A DNA stretch of 64,000 bases from Sorangium aterium (GTDB lineage Bacteria; Myxococcota_A; Polyangia; Polyangiales; Polyangiaceae): the NCBI RefSeq assembly GCF_028368935.1, contig NZ_JAQNDK010000002.1, positions 1,178,001 to 1,242,000 on the forward strand. Reading direction: 5' to 3'. A model generated the notes under the pieces. That model was not told where the DNA came from and did not search any database. It saw only the letters and a list, made by a program, of their open reading frames with translations. Made by a program: the position numbers and the translations under genes. Shown here piece after piece: positions 1 through 10,400 of this stretch. Positions within the stretch are counted from its first letter, which is position 1; every line of letters starts with the position of its first letter.

Positions 1-1789
1 CCAGCGTGGCGCCGTCCGGCGACCGCGCCGCGCCCTGAGGCGCGGGCGTGGTGAGCGGGAACGACAGCGCGGACGAGGCCGGCGCGGCGGCCCGCAGGTC
101 GATCGAGATCAGCGCTGCGCCGAGGGCGATGTCGAAGCCGCGCTCCGACGCGGCCAGCGGAACGAAGGGCAGGCGCTCGGTCCCGGCGCAGCGCTCGGGC
201 AGAGCCGCGCCGGGCCGGGCGCGAGGCCCCTGGCCGCGGAGCAGCGGGAGCGGGACCTCCATCTCGCCGACGGCATCGGGCGAGCTGCGGAACAGCCCGA
301 GCAAGGTGGGCGCGTCGCAGCGCCGCTCGACGGCGACGAGCTCCGCGGGGCCGGCGTGGACGGCGGCAGGCCAGGGAGGGATGTCCGTCGCGGACTCGGT
401 CGACGTGGCGGGGTCGACGCGGACGACGCCCTGCGCGGTGCGGACCAGCAGGGCGCCGCTCGCCTCGAACGCGAGCGGGCCGAAGGTGCCGGTCCTTGTC
501 GGCTGCGGGGCAGCGGCGGTGCGGTACACGGCGGCGGCGGTCGCCGGCGGCGCGAGCTTCGCGAGGAGCTTGCCGTCCTCCTTGGTGCGCGCCTCGGCGC
601 CGCCGCGGTCGAGCGCCGCGATGGCCGCGATCGGCGCGCCCCGCGTGGACGCCGCGACCGCCTCGGCGTGGTCGATGGCGGCCGCGAGCCCCGGCTCGCC
701 GCAGCGCACAGGGCCGGCGCCCGTCCAGACGAGGGCCTCGCCGGCGCGCGCGGCGTCGCGGCCGGCGGTCGCTCCGGCGCCGCTGGCAGCGTCGACGCAG
801 AGGGCGGCGTGGAGCCGGCGCAGCCGCTGGGCGGAGGCGGCCACGGCCGGCGCGGTCGACTTGGAGCGCGCGTCCCGGAGCAGGGAGGCAGCGAGGGCGC
901 GCAGCGCCTCGCCGGGCTGGGCCGCGTCGCGCGAGAGGCCGGCGGGGCGATCCAGGAAGACGAGCGGGGCGCGGACCTCGGACGCGGCGCGCGCCGGGGC
1001 AGGGAAGGGGCGCAGGGCGCCTTCGATTCCGACCGAGACGATGAGGTCGTCGCGGCCGTCTGCGTCGCGGTCGGCGACCTCGAGGGAGGCGGAGAGCGCT
1101 TCCTCCGCGGGCGGCGCGCGGAGGCGGAGCTCCAGGGCGAGCTCCGGCGGCGCGCCCGCGCCCGCGGCGGGCCCGGGGAGTCGGATCACGGCGATCCAGC
1201 GCGTGGCGCCCGCGCCCGCGGCGCCGCGGTGAGCGCCGCCGCACTGCGGGGCGAAATCGAAGGCGAGCGCGGAGGGGCCGATCTGGCTGAGGCCGACGCG
1301 CGGGGTGCACCCCTGCGCGTCGAGATCGCCGGGGAGCGCGGCGAGCGTGCGCAGCGCCTGCGGCCGCGCGGCGGGCGCGAGCAGGAGCTCGCCGCGCAGG
1401 CCGTCGGGCGACCGGGCCCAGGCGACGAGATCGCGCGCGCCGTCCCCGTCGACGTCGAGGAGGAGCCCGGTCTCGAACGTGCGCCCGGTCGGCGCCGCGG
1501 CCACGGCGCCGCCCTCGAGGGGCCATTGCTTGCCGCCTTCCGGCGCCGGGACGCTCGGCACCACCGCGAACCGAGGCGCGGCGGCGTCCGGAGCGCCGGC
1601 GTCGGCCTCGGGGCCGGCGCTCGCCGCGCCAGGGCCGACGCCGCTCAGCGGGGGAGGCGAGCCGGAGGGCGTCGCCGAGCCGAGCGTGTAAGGCGTGTAG
1701 GGCCTGGAGCTCGGGCAGCCATCGCAGCCGGCGGCGGCGAGGAGCGGGAGCAGGGCGCGGAGGAGCTTCGAGCAGGATCGATCGGGCAT
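1..1789 (-). CDS. FG-GAP/VCBS-like lipoprotein, 3' end outside the window
   Basis: This reverse-strand frame is open from an ATG at 1789 to the left edge, so the C-terminus is missing. The first 22 residues form a lipoprotein signal: basic start, Leu/Ala core, lipobox LAAAGC. A Gly/Pro/Ser-rich linker follows. Two Asp-rich stretches, DVDGDGARDL near residue 110 and DRDADGRDDL near residue 230, match the calcium-binding loops of FG-GAP/VCBS beta-propeller repeats. I infer an outer-membrane or periplasmic propeller lipoprotein, with ligand unknown. The opposite strand also carries long open frames here, but they are Arg-rich and lack a signal or domain; I treat them as GC-driven shadows. The frame was checked for codon phase at several points and is consistent to the edge. 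Confidence 0.75.
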   Translation of the reverse strand, partial: MPDRSCSKLLRALLPLLAAAGCDGCPSSRPYTPYTLGSATPSGSPPPLSGVGPGAASAGPEADAGAPDAAAPRFAVVPSVPAPEGGKQWPLEGGAVAAAPTGRTFETGLLLDVDGDGARDLVAWARSPDGLRGELLLAPAARPQALRTLAALPGDLDAQGCTPRVGLSQIGPSALAFDFAPQCGGAHRGAAGAGATRWIAVIRLPGPAAGAGAPPELALELRLRAPPAEEALSASLEVADRDADGRDDLIVSVGIEGALRPFPAPARAASEVRAPLVFLDRPAGLSRDAAQPGEALRALAASLLRDARSKSTAPAVAASAQRLRRLHAALCVDAASGAGATAGRDAARAGEALVWTGAGPVRCGEPGLAAAIDHAEAVAASTRGAPIAAIAALDRGGAEARTKEDGKLLAKLAPPATAAAVYRTAAAPQPTRTGTFGPLAFEASGALLVRTAQGVVRVDPATSTESATDIPPWPAAVHAGPAELVAVERRCDAPTLLGLFRSSPDAVGEMEVPLPLLRGQGPRARPGAALPERCAGTERLPFVPLAASERGFDIALGAALISIDLRAAAPASSALSFPLTTPAPQGAARSPDGATL

Positions 1790-1927
1790 CGCGGGCGGAC
1801 CCGCCGGTGCACCAGTGTGCGGCGGGCGGCGCAGGCGTAGCACGGGCGGCGGGCGGGCGTCGTGGAGCCGGCGCGCCGCATCCAACCGCCCGCGCGCCGG
1901 ATGGCGCGGGTGCGCCTTTCGGAGTAG

Positions 1928-2137
<210 letters not shown>

Positions 2138-2377
2138 CGCCGGCGCAGCGGTCGAGCATCCGCGGCGGCTCTCGGCGAGCGGCGCCATGCAACGTGCCGC
2201 TGTGACGGTATCGCAGAAGCTGCTGCGCACGCGCGCCGACGTTTCGCGGGGACCCGTGGGCGGCAATCCGTCTGCGGTTGATGACGCGCGGAGAGCCCCG
2301 GCGCACCATGAATGTCGGTTGATCCGGATTGCGTGAAGCGTCTAGGATTTCGCGCCCACATTCGCGCAGGAGCTCCT

Positions 2378-4558
2378 ATGCGTCGCAGTCTTCGCCCTCT
2401 GCTCTGCTCTCTCTTGCTCTCCGTGCCGATCGGCTGCGACGCCACGTCGACGAACAGGCCGCCGTCCGGCGACAAGCCGGCGGAGCTGCCGGCCGCGGAC
2501 ACGGATGGCGATGGGATCAGCGACGCGGTTGAAGGGCGCGCCGATGCGGTCGACACGGATCGCGACGGCCAGCCCGATTTCGAGGACACCGACTCCGACA
2601 ACGATGGGTTGTCCGACAAGCTCGAGGGCGCTCCTTTCCCAGGGGAAGCGAAGCCGCGTGACAGCGACGGCGATGGGGTGCCTGATGTTCGGGACGAGGA
2701 CTCCGACAACAACGGTCTGCCCGATGAGGAGGACGGCGACGGCGACCGCGACGGCGATGGAACCGCCGATTATGCGGATCCCGACGATGACGGCGACGGC
2801 CTCTTGGATGTGGTCGAGCTCGGCTCGGACCCGCTCGATCCGGTGAACATCGACGGCGACAGGTGGCCTGATTTCCGCGACAGGGACTCCGACGACGACG
2901 GTATCCTGGATCGGTTCGAGCGTGAGTTCGACGTCGACGGCGACAGGATACCGGCGTTCCGGGATCTCGACTCGGACGGGGACTGCCGGCCCGATTCGGT
3001 CGAGCGAGGCGACGGCGCGCCCGAGCAGCCGCCCATCGACAGCGACATGGACGGCGGGGGCGATTTCCTCGATCTGGACAGCGACAACGACGGCCTGCTC
3101 GACGAGCTCGAGGACGTCGACTGCGACGGCGTGCTCGACCCGGGCGAGTCCAGCACCGCGCGCGAGGACACGGACGATGACGGCGTGAGCGACCTCATCG
3201 AGCAGGCCGCGGGCACGAACCCGAACGACGATCTGGACAACCCGCGGGCGAACGGGGACTTCGTGTTCATTGTGCCTTATCAGGGCGACCCGGATCCGGC
3301 GCAGGACACGCTGGATTTCTCGACCAACATCTCGCAGGCCGACGTGGTGTTCGCGATGGACACCACCGCGACCATGGGCGGCCAGATCAACAATCTGAAG
3401 GGCGCGCTCCAGGAGATGATCAATCAGCTCGCCGAGGAGATCCCGAACATCGGCATCGGGGTGACGCAGTACAAGGACTTCCCGATCAACTCCTATGGGG
3501 GCCCCAACGATCAGCCGTTCTACCTGGAGCACCGGGTGATGAGCGTCCGCACGCCGGCAGGGCGCGAGTCCGTGCAGGACGCGGTGGACGACCTCAAGGC
3601 CGAGGCCGGCGGCGATATCCCGGAGAGCGGCTGGGAGGCTCTCTATCAGATCGCGACCGGGGCGGGCACGAACGAGGGCGGCGCCCACGTGCCCATGTTC
3701 AATCCGCTGAACGCTCCCCCGGGCATGATCCCGGCGGGCGAGGCGGTCGGGACCATCGGTGGCGTGGGATTCCGCTTCGGCTCGCTGCCCATCGTGGTGA
3801 TGATCACCGACACCCCGAGCCACAACGGGACGTTCGTACAGAACAACTACTCCACGGCCAAGGTGGTGTCGCCGACCTATTCGCAGGCGCTGCGGGCGGT
3901 GACCGGCGTGGGAGGCCGCGTCATCGGCATGGTGGCCGCCAGCTCGGCTCAGGCGCAAGCCGATGCGGAAGCCGACCTGACGGCCGGCGCGGTGGCGACG
4001 GGCTCGGTGGTCCCGCCGGCGGCGTGGGGACCGGAGGGCGTGCGCCCGCCGCGGTGCGCGGTGGGACAGTGCTGCATCGGCGAGAACGGGAGCGGGGTGA
4101 CGATGGAGAACGGCAAGTGCCCGCTCGTGTTCCGGGTCGCCAGCAGCGGCGCCGGGCTGAACCTGGCCGTCGTGCAGGCGATCAAGGTGCTCACGACCTA
4201 TGTCACGCTCGACATCTCGGCGGCGGCGGTGGCGGACGAGACCGACGCGGTCGACGCCGCGAGCGCGTTCATCGACAAGATCATCGCGAACAACGACGCT
4301 CCCGAGCCCTGCACCGCCGGCCTCAGGGTCATCGACAAGAACGTCGATGGCGTCGCGGACACCTATACCAACGTGTTCCCCGGGCCCACGGTCTGCTTCG
4401 ACGTGATTCCGAAGACCAACGTCTCGGTGCCTCCGACGACCGAGCCGCAGGTGTTCACGGCGAACATCGTCGTCACCGGGGACGGCGTGACAACGCTCAG
4501 CACCCGCAAGGTCTTCTTCCTCGTCCCGCCGGAGATCCCGGTGCCCCCCATCGATTGA
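2378..4558 (+). CDS. Lipoprotein with thrombospondin type 3 repeats and a VWA-like domain
   Basis: 726 residues. The ATG at 2378 is chosen because GCAGGAG lies just upstream and because it opens a lipoprotein signal (basic MRRS, hydrophobic core, lipobox near SVPIGC, Cys about residue 20). The upstream in-frame ATG at 2312 would bury that signal. Residues about 45-275 hold at least ten D-x-D-x-D-G type thrombospondin type 3 calcium-binding repeats. A von Willebrand A-like domain begins near residue 320 with VVFAMDTTATM, a DxTxxM variant of the MIDAS DxSxS motif, and runs to about 555 with an inserted Cys-rich segment. Such proteins sit on the outer surface of myxobacteria; adhesion or matrix binding is the likely role. 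No operon partner is visible. Confidence 0.85.
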   Translation: MRRSLRPLLCSLLLSVPIGCDATSTNRPPSGDKPAELPAADTDGDGISDAVEGRADAVDTDRDGQPDFEDTDSDNDGLSDKLEGAPFPGEAKPRDSDGDGVPDVRDEDSDNNGLPDEEDGDGDRDGDGTADYADPDDDGDGLLDVVELGSDPLDPVNIDGDRWPDFRDRDSDDDGILDRFEREFDVDGDRIPAFRDLDSDGDCRPDSVERGDGAPEQPPIDSDMDGGGDFLDLDSDNDGLLDELEDVDCDGVLDPGESSTAREDTDDDGVSDLIEQAAGTNPNDDLDNPRANGDFVFIVPYQGDPDPAQDTLDFSTNISQADVVFAMDTTATMGGQINNLKGALQEMINQLAEEIPNIGIGVTQYKDFPINSYGGPNDQPFYLEHRVMSVRTPAGRESVQDAVDDLKAEAGGDIPESGWEALYQIATGAGTNEGGAHVPMFNPLNAPPGMIPAGEAVGTIGGVGFRFGSLPIVVMITDTPSHNGTFVQNNYSTAKVVSPTYSQALRAVTGVGGRVIGMVAASSAQAQADAEADLTAGAVATGSVVPPAAWGPEGVRPPRCAVGQCCIGENGSGVTMENGKCPLVFRVASSGAGLNLAVVQAIKVLTTYVTLDISAAAVADETDAVDAASAFIDKIIANNDAPEPCTAGLRVIDKNVDGVADTYTNVFPGPTVCFDVIPKTNVSVPPTTEPQVFTANIVVTGDGVTTLSTRKVFFLVPPEIPVPPID

Positions 4559-4573
4559 TGAGCGACCGGCGCT

Positions 4574-4591
4574 CGGTTCATCTCTGAACCG
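4574..4591. terminator. Hairpin between convergent genes
   Basis: CGGTTCA, loop TCTC, TGAACCG forms a perfect 7-bp stem 15 nt after the stop of the VWA lipoprotein and 75 nt before the end of the convergent glycosyltransferase. There is no T-run, so a bidirectional intrinsic terminator is only a possibility. Confidence 0.4.
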
Positions 4592-4665
4592 GCGCTCCTC
4601 GCCGTTCCGGCCCCTCCTCGCCGTCCCCGCGCCCGGAGAGCGGCCCGGGGGAACCCTCTCCCCCG

Positions 4666-5856
4666 CTACCTGGCGGGCGATCGCAAGGAAGACGGCTCGT
4701 CCGCGGCCACCAGCGCCGTCCCGGGCCCGATGTAGAACGCGTTGCCTCGCCAGGCGACCCGCCGGTTCGAATACGCGTTCAGCCAGCAGAAGAACCAGCA
4801 CAGCGTCCGGAGCGGCTCCGCCGCCACCAGCGCCAGGTTGGAGCGCGTCGGGCGCAGCATCTTCAAGGCCAGGAAGGTCCCCAGGCTCTGCAGCGTCCAG
4901 GCGAACAGCCACATCTCCAGCGCGAGGCCCGTCGGGTTGAGCAGCAACGTGAGCCACGCGATGAGCAGCGGCGAGTTGAGCGGCTCCACCGCGAAGCAGC
5001 GCGGAACGAGCGTGCGCCGCATCTTCGCCCAGCGGGTGTGCCGATCCAGCATGCGCGTGAGAGAGCCGCTCGTGTTCCGGTTCTCGATCGGATCCAGGCA
5101 GAGATCGACGACGAACCCGCACGCGCTGAAGCGCTGTCCGAGCATGTCGTCCTCCGCCAGCACGTGGGCCACGCTCTCGAACCCTCCCACCCGCGCGAGA
5201 TCGACCCGCCGCATCGCCATCGACTTGCCAACGCTGATCGACCGCCCCGCGAGCTCGGCGGCGGCGACGACCCCGGGCGCGATGAACGCCCCGAGCTGCG
5301 CGTTCTCGACCACCGCGCCGAGCGTCCGCTCCCCCGTGCCCACGACGACGCTCGAGACGAGCCCCACGCCCGGCCGCATCAAGATCGACAGCAGCGATCG
5401 GAGGTAGTCTGGACGGACACACACGTTCGCGTCCGAGATGACGAGCACGCTGCCCTCGGCTCTGCGCTCGAGCTCGAGGAGCTGCGCCACCTTCGGGTTC
5501 AACGCCTCGTTCGGATCCGTCAGGCAGAGCCGCGCCTTCACCTCGGGGTGCGCCGCGATGAAGGCCTGGATCACCGGCACCGCCCGATCTTCTCGCGAGG
5601 CGACGCCGAAGACGATCTCGTAACAGGGGTAATCGAGGCGGGCGAAGGATTCGAGGTTGTCGGCGAGCCCGTCGTCGACGCCCGCGACGGGCTTGAGGAT
5701 GCTGACGAACGGGGTCGCCCCGGGCGGCCGCCATGCGTCGACCGGCGCCACGAGCCGGTGCCGCGCGATCCTCCAGAGGAAGGAGGTTTGGATCGTCGCG
5801 TAGATGATGGATGACAGCGCCGTCGGCGCGACCGTCGCCAGATCTCCCCAATCCAT
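4666..5856 (-). CDS. Family 21 (ceramide glucosyltransferase-like) glycosyltransferase
   Basis: 396 residues, the usual length of the family that contains ceramide glucosyltransferase and the hopanoid enzyme HpnI. It has an N-terminal hydrophobic segment (about 10-30), then a GT-A domain opening with VSILKP near 51. The D1 to D3 and (Q/R)xxRW signature is present: SDAN at 141-144, AEDD at 234-237 and RHTRW at 272-276. Two or three further membrane segments follow the signature. The family transfers a sugar from UDP-sugar to a lipid on the cytoplasmic face of the membrane. Glycosphingolipid or glycolipid synthesis fits, since Sorangium-type myxobacteria make sphingolipids, but the acceptor cannot be read from sequence. 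The gene is monocistronic and convergent with the VWA lipoprotein gene. Confidence 0.88.
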   Translation of the reverse strand: MDWGDLATVAPTALSSIIYATIQTSFLWRIARHRLVAPVDAWRPPGATPFVSILKPVAGVDDGLADNLESFARLDYPCYEIVFGVASREDRAVPVIQAFIAAHPEVKARLCLTDPNEALNPKVAQLLELERRAEGSVLVISDANVCVRPDYLRSLLSILMRPGVGLVSSVVVGTGERTLGAVVENAQLGAFIAPGVVAAAELAGRSISVGKSMAMRRVDLARVGGFESVAHVLAEDDMLGQRFSACGFVVDLCLDPIENRNTSGSLTRMLDRHTRWAKMRRTLVPRCFAVEPLNSPLLIAWLTLLLNPTGLALEMWLFAWTLQSLGTFLALKMLRPTRSNLALVAAEPLRTLCWFFCWLNAYSNRRVAWRGNAFYIGPGTALVAADEPSSLRSPAR

Positions 5857-6056
5857 GGATGGCCATGCTGATCGAAACGCGTGGCGTCTCGATGGCCGGA
5901 CCGCAAACCCAGCGCTGACTTTTCGCGACCGAGGCGTGACAGGCCCTCACGGCCACGACACACGGTGATGGCCGGTACGAACTCGGGTTGCGTAGGATCC
6001 GTCGCCGACGCACGCGCGCCGGGTCGACGCGGGCGCATCGGCGCGACCGGGCAGGG

Positions 6057-7220
6057 TCAGCTGATGCGGCCGATCAGCTCGCGCGTGATGTTCTTCTGAT
6101 GCGACTCGAGCGTCCCGCCGCCGATCTCGAGCAGCTTGGCGTCACGGAAGAAGCGCTCCACCTTGTACTCGGTGCAGTAGCCCCAGCCGCCGAGCACCTG
6201 CATGGCGTTGTCGGCCACCTCCTTGCCCACCGGCGCGGCGAAGAGCTTTGCCGCGTCCGTCCCGAGCCGGTTCCTCCGCTCGGGGCTGACGTTGCGCGCC
6301 ACCGCGTAGATGAGGGCGCGCGCCGCCTCGGTCTTGGCGTAGCTCTCCGCGATGTAGCGCTGGATCTGCCCGTGCTCGGCGATGGGCTTGCCGAAGCTCT
6401 TCCGCTCTCCGGCGTACTGGATCATGATCTCCAGACAGCGGTCCGCGATTCCCAGGCTCATGGCCGCGAGCGTGAGGCGCTCCAGCTCCAGGTTCCTCAT
6501 CATGTTGCGGATGCCGCCCCCCTCCTGGCCCAGGACGTTCCAGGCGGGCACGACGCAGTCGTCGAAGAGGAGCTCGCTCATCGTGCTCCCCCGCATTCCC
6601 ATCTTCGGGGTCTTCTCGTCGGTCGAGAACCCGGGGAACCCCCGCTCCACAACGAAGGTCGTGACCCGGCCCTCGATGGTCGCATAGACCAGGAAGATCT
6701 GGGCCTCCGGGGCGTTCGTGATGAGCGCTTTGCGCCCCTTCAGGATGTACCGATCCCCGTCGCGCCGGGCGAACGTCTTCATGCCGAGGACGTCTGTCCC
6801 GCTCGTCGGCTCGGTCATGCCCATCGCGCCGATCCACTCGCCGGAGAGCACCTTCGGCAGGTACCGCGCGCGCTGCTCGTCATTGCCGGCGTGGAAGAGG
6901 TTGTTCACGAACAACATCGCGTGGGCGAGATACGCGAGCGTGAACCCGGGATCGCTCTTCGCGAGCTCGTGGTGGACGATCACCGCGGCGACCGCATCCA
7001 TGCCCGCGCCCCCGTACTCCGAGGGCACGGTCACGCCGAGCAGGCCGAGCTCACCGAGCCGCCGCATCAGGGGAACGTTCAGGGTGGCGCTCCGGTCGTG
7101 CTCGTCGGCCTGCGGCTCGACGACCTCACGGGCGAAATCCCGCACCATCTGCCGCAGCATCCGGTGCTCTTCCGTCGGGTTTTCCAGATCGCTTTCCATT
7201 GCGGAGGATGACGCGCTCAT
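6057..7220 (-). CDS. Acyl-CoA dehydrogenase, isovaleryl-CoA dehydrogenase-like
   Basis: 387 residues from the ATG at 7220, normal for the family; a second in-frame ATG at 7199 is possible. The longer upstream extension is Arg-rich and not credible. The FAD-contact signature MTEPTSGTD is at 135-143 and the C-terminal LGGWGY and RDAKLLEI motifs are clear. The usual YEGT catalytic Glu of short- and medium-chain enzymes is replaced by GGGT. Instead LELERL carries a Glu (about 247) at the position used as base by isovaleryl-CoA dehydrogenase. This points to a branched-chain substrate in leucine degradation or iso-fatty-acid metabolism, which is important in myxobacteria. The electron acceptor would be ETF. 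No neighbour of the leucine pathway is seen. Confidence 0.88.
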   Translation of the reverse strand: MSASSSAMESDLENPTEEHRMLRQMVRDFAREVVEPQADEHDRSATLNVPLMRRLGELGLLGVTVPSEYGGAGMDAVAAVIVHHELAKSDPGFTLAYLAHAMLFVNNLFHAGNDEQRARYLPKVLSGEWIGAMGMTEPTSGTDVLGMKTFARRDGDRYILKGRKALITNAPEAQIFLVYATIEGRVTTFVVERGFPGFSTDEKTPKMGMRGSTMSELLFDDCVVPAWNVLGQEGGGIRNMMRNLELERLTLAAMSLGIADRCLEIMIQYAGERKSFGKPIAEHGQIQRYIAESYAKTEAARALIYAVARNVSPERRNRLGTDAAKLFAAPVGKEVADNAMQVLGGWGYCTEYKVERFFRDAKLLEIGGGTLESHQKNITRELIGRIS

Positions 7221-7263
7221 CGCGGCCCAACGTAGCACGCGGGGCCGCGCGTCAGCGATGGGG

Positions 7264-7279
7264 TGGCACGCCATTCGCC
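7264..7279 (+). promoter_or_regulatory. Candidate sigma-54 promoter
   Basis: TGGCACG-CCAT-TCGC matches the -24/-12 consensus TGGCACG-N4-TTGC with one mismatch and exactly 10 nt between the GG and GC pairs. A transcript would start about 25 nt before the ATG at 7316. Confidence 0.4.
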
Positions 7280-7315
7280 TCGTCCCTCGATGGACCCTCA
7301 TCGAAAGGGGCACGA

Positions 7316-7495
7316 ATGAGAAGCTGGACCGATGTGGTGCTCTGGAGCGTGGTGCTTGTCTCGCTGCTGACCTGGCTGCTCGCCGTGTTCGGTGTGCTGG
7401 CCGTGCACCCCTGGACCCCCGCGCTCCTCGTGATCTCCGCCGCCTTCGCCGTGACCGGGATGCTACGGCAGATGCCCGGGCGGCCGCGGCTCTGA
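7316..7495 (+). CDS. Small two-helix membrane protein
   Basis: 59 residues starting MRSWTDVV, with two predicted transmembrane helices (about 6-27 and 30-48) and a short basic tail. AAAGGGG precedes the ATG by 6 nt and a sigma-54-like promoter lies about 37 nt further up. The last 33 nt overlap the 3' end of the convergent FGE lipoprotein gene. I recognise no family. The longer frame starting at 7199 adds an Arg-rich extension with no ribosome site, so the short start is preferred. Confidence 0.45.
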   Translation: MRSWTDVVLWSVVLVSLLTWLLAVFGVLAVHPWTPALLVISAAFAVTGMLRQMPGRPRL

Positions 7496-10400
7496 GCCGG
7501 CGGGAGCGGCCGGGGCGTCCCGCGGCGCGTCCGTCGCTGTCACCGCGGGCGAGGGCCCGTCCTGGCAGCACCGGACGCCGGTCGAGTAATCGAGGTAGCT
7601 CCTCGGGTGGGCCGTGACGAGGGCCTCGCAGCCTGCGCGTGTCGAGCGCGAGTAGAAGCCGCCGGCGAACGCTCCGCCCGGCTCGTTCACCCACTCATCG
7701 AGGTTGCCCACGAGATCGTAGACCGCGTCGCTGCCCCAGCGGCTCCTGCACCGCGGGCTCCCGCCCGTCTCCCGGAGCAGCGGCTCCCTGGCGCTGCGCA
7801 CGCGGTTCAGCCGGGGATCCAGGTGGCCAATCGACGCGTTGCCGTGCAGCAGAGCGGCGGGGTGCGCCGGCCGGTAGACATTGCACGCGCCCTCCTCGAA
7901 CGTGTCGCCGTACGGGTACAGCGTGTCGTCCTCGCCGCGGCACGCCGTGACGAACTCCTCGACCGAGCAGAGCCGCTTGCCGACCGAGGCGCAGGCGCTC
8001 TCGGCCACGAGGCCGGTCACGTAGCCGCTCGGCCGCACCCCGGACCGCGAGCGGGCCAGAGCGGCGATCGCCCGGCCGCGCTGCCAGGGGGCGAGCAGGG
8101 GCAGGGGGAAGGCGCGCGCGTGGACGTCGCCGATCCGCCGCAGGCCGGTCGACCAGTCCGCGAGGGTGAGCTCGAGCAGGTTCGGGGTCGACGGGTAGTC
8201 GGGCGAGAGCGCCTGTCCGGTGGCGCCGTCGACGAGCATCGCCTCGAAGCGATCGATGCAGAAGCGGCCGCCGTCGACGGCCACCATGTCCGCCGGGCAC
8301 GCGGGCCCGCCGGACAGCGCGGCCGCGGGCGCCTCCGCGGGCTCTCCTGCGGCCGAGCGCGCCGCCGCGCCCCCGCCCGCGGGCAGCGCGGGGCGAGCGA
8401 CGCCGGCTTCGGCCTGCGCGTCGAGGCCGCTCACGGCGCTCCCGAACCACCGCAGGCTGCCGTCGGAGGCCCAGACGACGTCGCCCACCACGCAGGCGCC
8501 GGGCGCCGCGAGCTCCGGGACGGTCACGAAGGCGCCGGGCGCCGGCGCCGGGACCGCGCGCCGCGCGGGCTGCCCGTCGACGCAGAGCGCGCCGGTGTCG
8601 TCGGCCGGCCAGGGCTGCGACGCGAGCTCGGCGCCCTCGTCGTCCAGCCACACCACGTGGCGCCGGGCCGCGTCGCTGAGCAGCGCGCCCCCCTCGGGCA
8701 GCGCGACGAGCCGCACCGCGAGGTCGCCCTCGACGATCGGCAGCGAGGTCGCGCGCGCCGCGCCGGGCCGGCCGAGCGCGTCGATCGAGAGCGCCACGAC
8801 CGTGCGCGGATCCGCGGCGCTCACGCCGGCAACGATGGCCCCGCCGCCGCGGCGCTCGCAGGCGTCGAACCCCGCGCGCACCGGCGAAGCGACGGCGAGG
8901 GCGGGCGGCGTGCGGCCTGCGGCGACGGGCTGGAGCGCGCCGGGCGCGGGCCCGCCCTGCGCGCCCGGCCCGGTGAGCGCGCCCGAGGCGTCGAGCCAGG
9001 TGATCTGGAGCCTGTCGCCGAGCACCTCGAGGAAGAGCCCGCGCTCGCGGCCGCCGACGAGCGCCGTGCTGTCCTCGTGCGCGCGCCCCCGCAGCGCGGG
9101 CACCACGAGCGGTTCGGGCAGGAGCCGCGCCACGTCGGTCCTCGCGAGCCACCAGGACGACCCGATGCGCGCGGCGCGCCGCCTGTCGGTGGGGCGCTCC
9201 GGCTCGCCGATCGGCGTGCCCGGCGCGCCGCCGCCCGCAGGCGTGGCGCCGAGGCGATCTGGCGTCGCCGCCGCGGTGACCTGGGCGCGCGCGTCGAGCC
9301 GGTGGAGCTGCCCCGCGGCGAAGGCGAGCCCCTCGCCGTCCGTCGCGAGCGCGCCCCACGCGACGCGCGCGCGCCGCGCCGGGAACGGGTCCGGCTCGCG
9401 GCGCGGCTGCCCGTCGGCGCGCGAGGCCGAGAAGAGCCCGCCGGAGATCGTCTGGAAGTACGCGCGATCTCCCGCCCACGCGGCGAGCCCGGGATCGTAC
9501 CCCGGCTGCCCCGGGGCGCGCCGGGCGCCGCTCGCGGCGATCCGCTCGAGCGCGCCGATCTCGGCCGGCGTGACCGGGCTCGCGTCCGCGAGGCGCGCCG
9601 GATCCACGGCGCAGACCGCCCGGGGCGCGGCGCCGGCGGCCAGCCGCTGGAGCGAGGGCGCGACGCGCGTCGCCTGGCAGGCTCCGTTGCGGCCGGTGAC
9701 GTCGACGACCACGGCGCCTGCGCTCGCCGTCACGAGGCGTGGATCCTGGTGGCCGCGCAGCGCGCCGTACTCGAGATCGCCCTCGACGACGACGGCGCGC
9801 CGGCCTGGATCGAGCTTGCCGTCCTCGCCGAGCGAGGCGAAGGCGATCTGCGCGCTCCCGAGCCACGACGTGCTCGTCTTCTTCGAGCTCGCCGCGTAAA
9901 ACAAGAGGTCGATCGCGCCTGGCCGCCCGCCTGCGTCGATCAGCCCCATGCCGTCGAGCGGCGGCCGGAAGCGCAGCCCGGTGGGGGACGACGTGGCCGC
10001 GATCCCTTCGGACGGCGAGACCCAGCGGAGCCGCACCTCGACCTCGGGCAGCGGGTCGGGCCGCTTCGGCCTGGGCGCGGGGCGCGCGGTCTTCGTGGGC
10101 CGATCCTCGCGCCCGCGGCGCTCGCCGCGCTTCTTCCGCGTCGCCTTGCCGCTCGCGCCGGAGGCCTTTGCCGGCTGCTTCGGCTTCGCCACCGTCGCCT
10201 TGCGGCCGGGGGCCTTGCGCCCGGGCTTCGCTGCGGCGGAGCGCTCGCGCGCGGTGCGCTGCGTCGGCGTCGTGGAGCTCGCGCGCGGCGCGGTCCCGGC
10301 GAGCTCGATCAGCGCGACGCGCTCGCCCACGGCGGCCATGGCGTGCGCGTGGATCGGGGCGCACGTGCGCGATGCGGCCGAGGCCTCGCCGGGGAGGATG

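Noticed and set aside
2342-6013. 1223-codon reverse-strand open frame
   Set aside because: Runs antisense to the VWA lipoprotein and overlaps the glycosyltransferase in another frame; Arg/Val-rich composition without domains marks it as a high-GC artefact.
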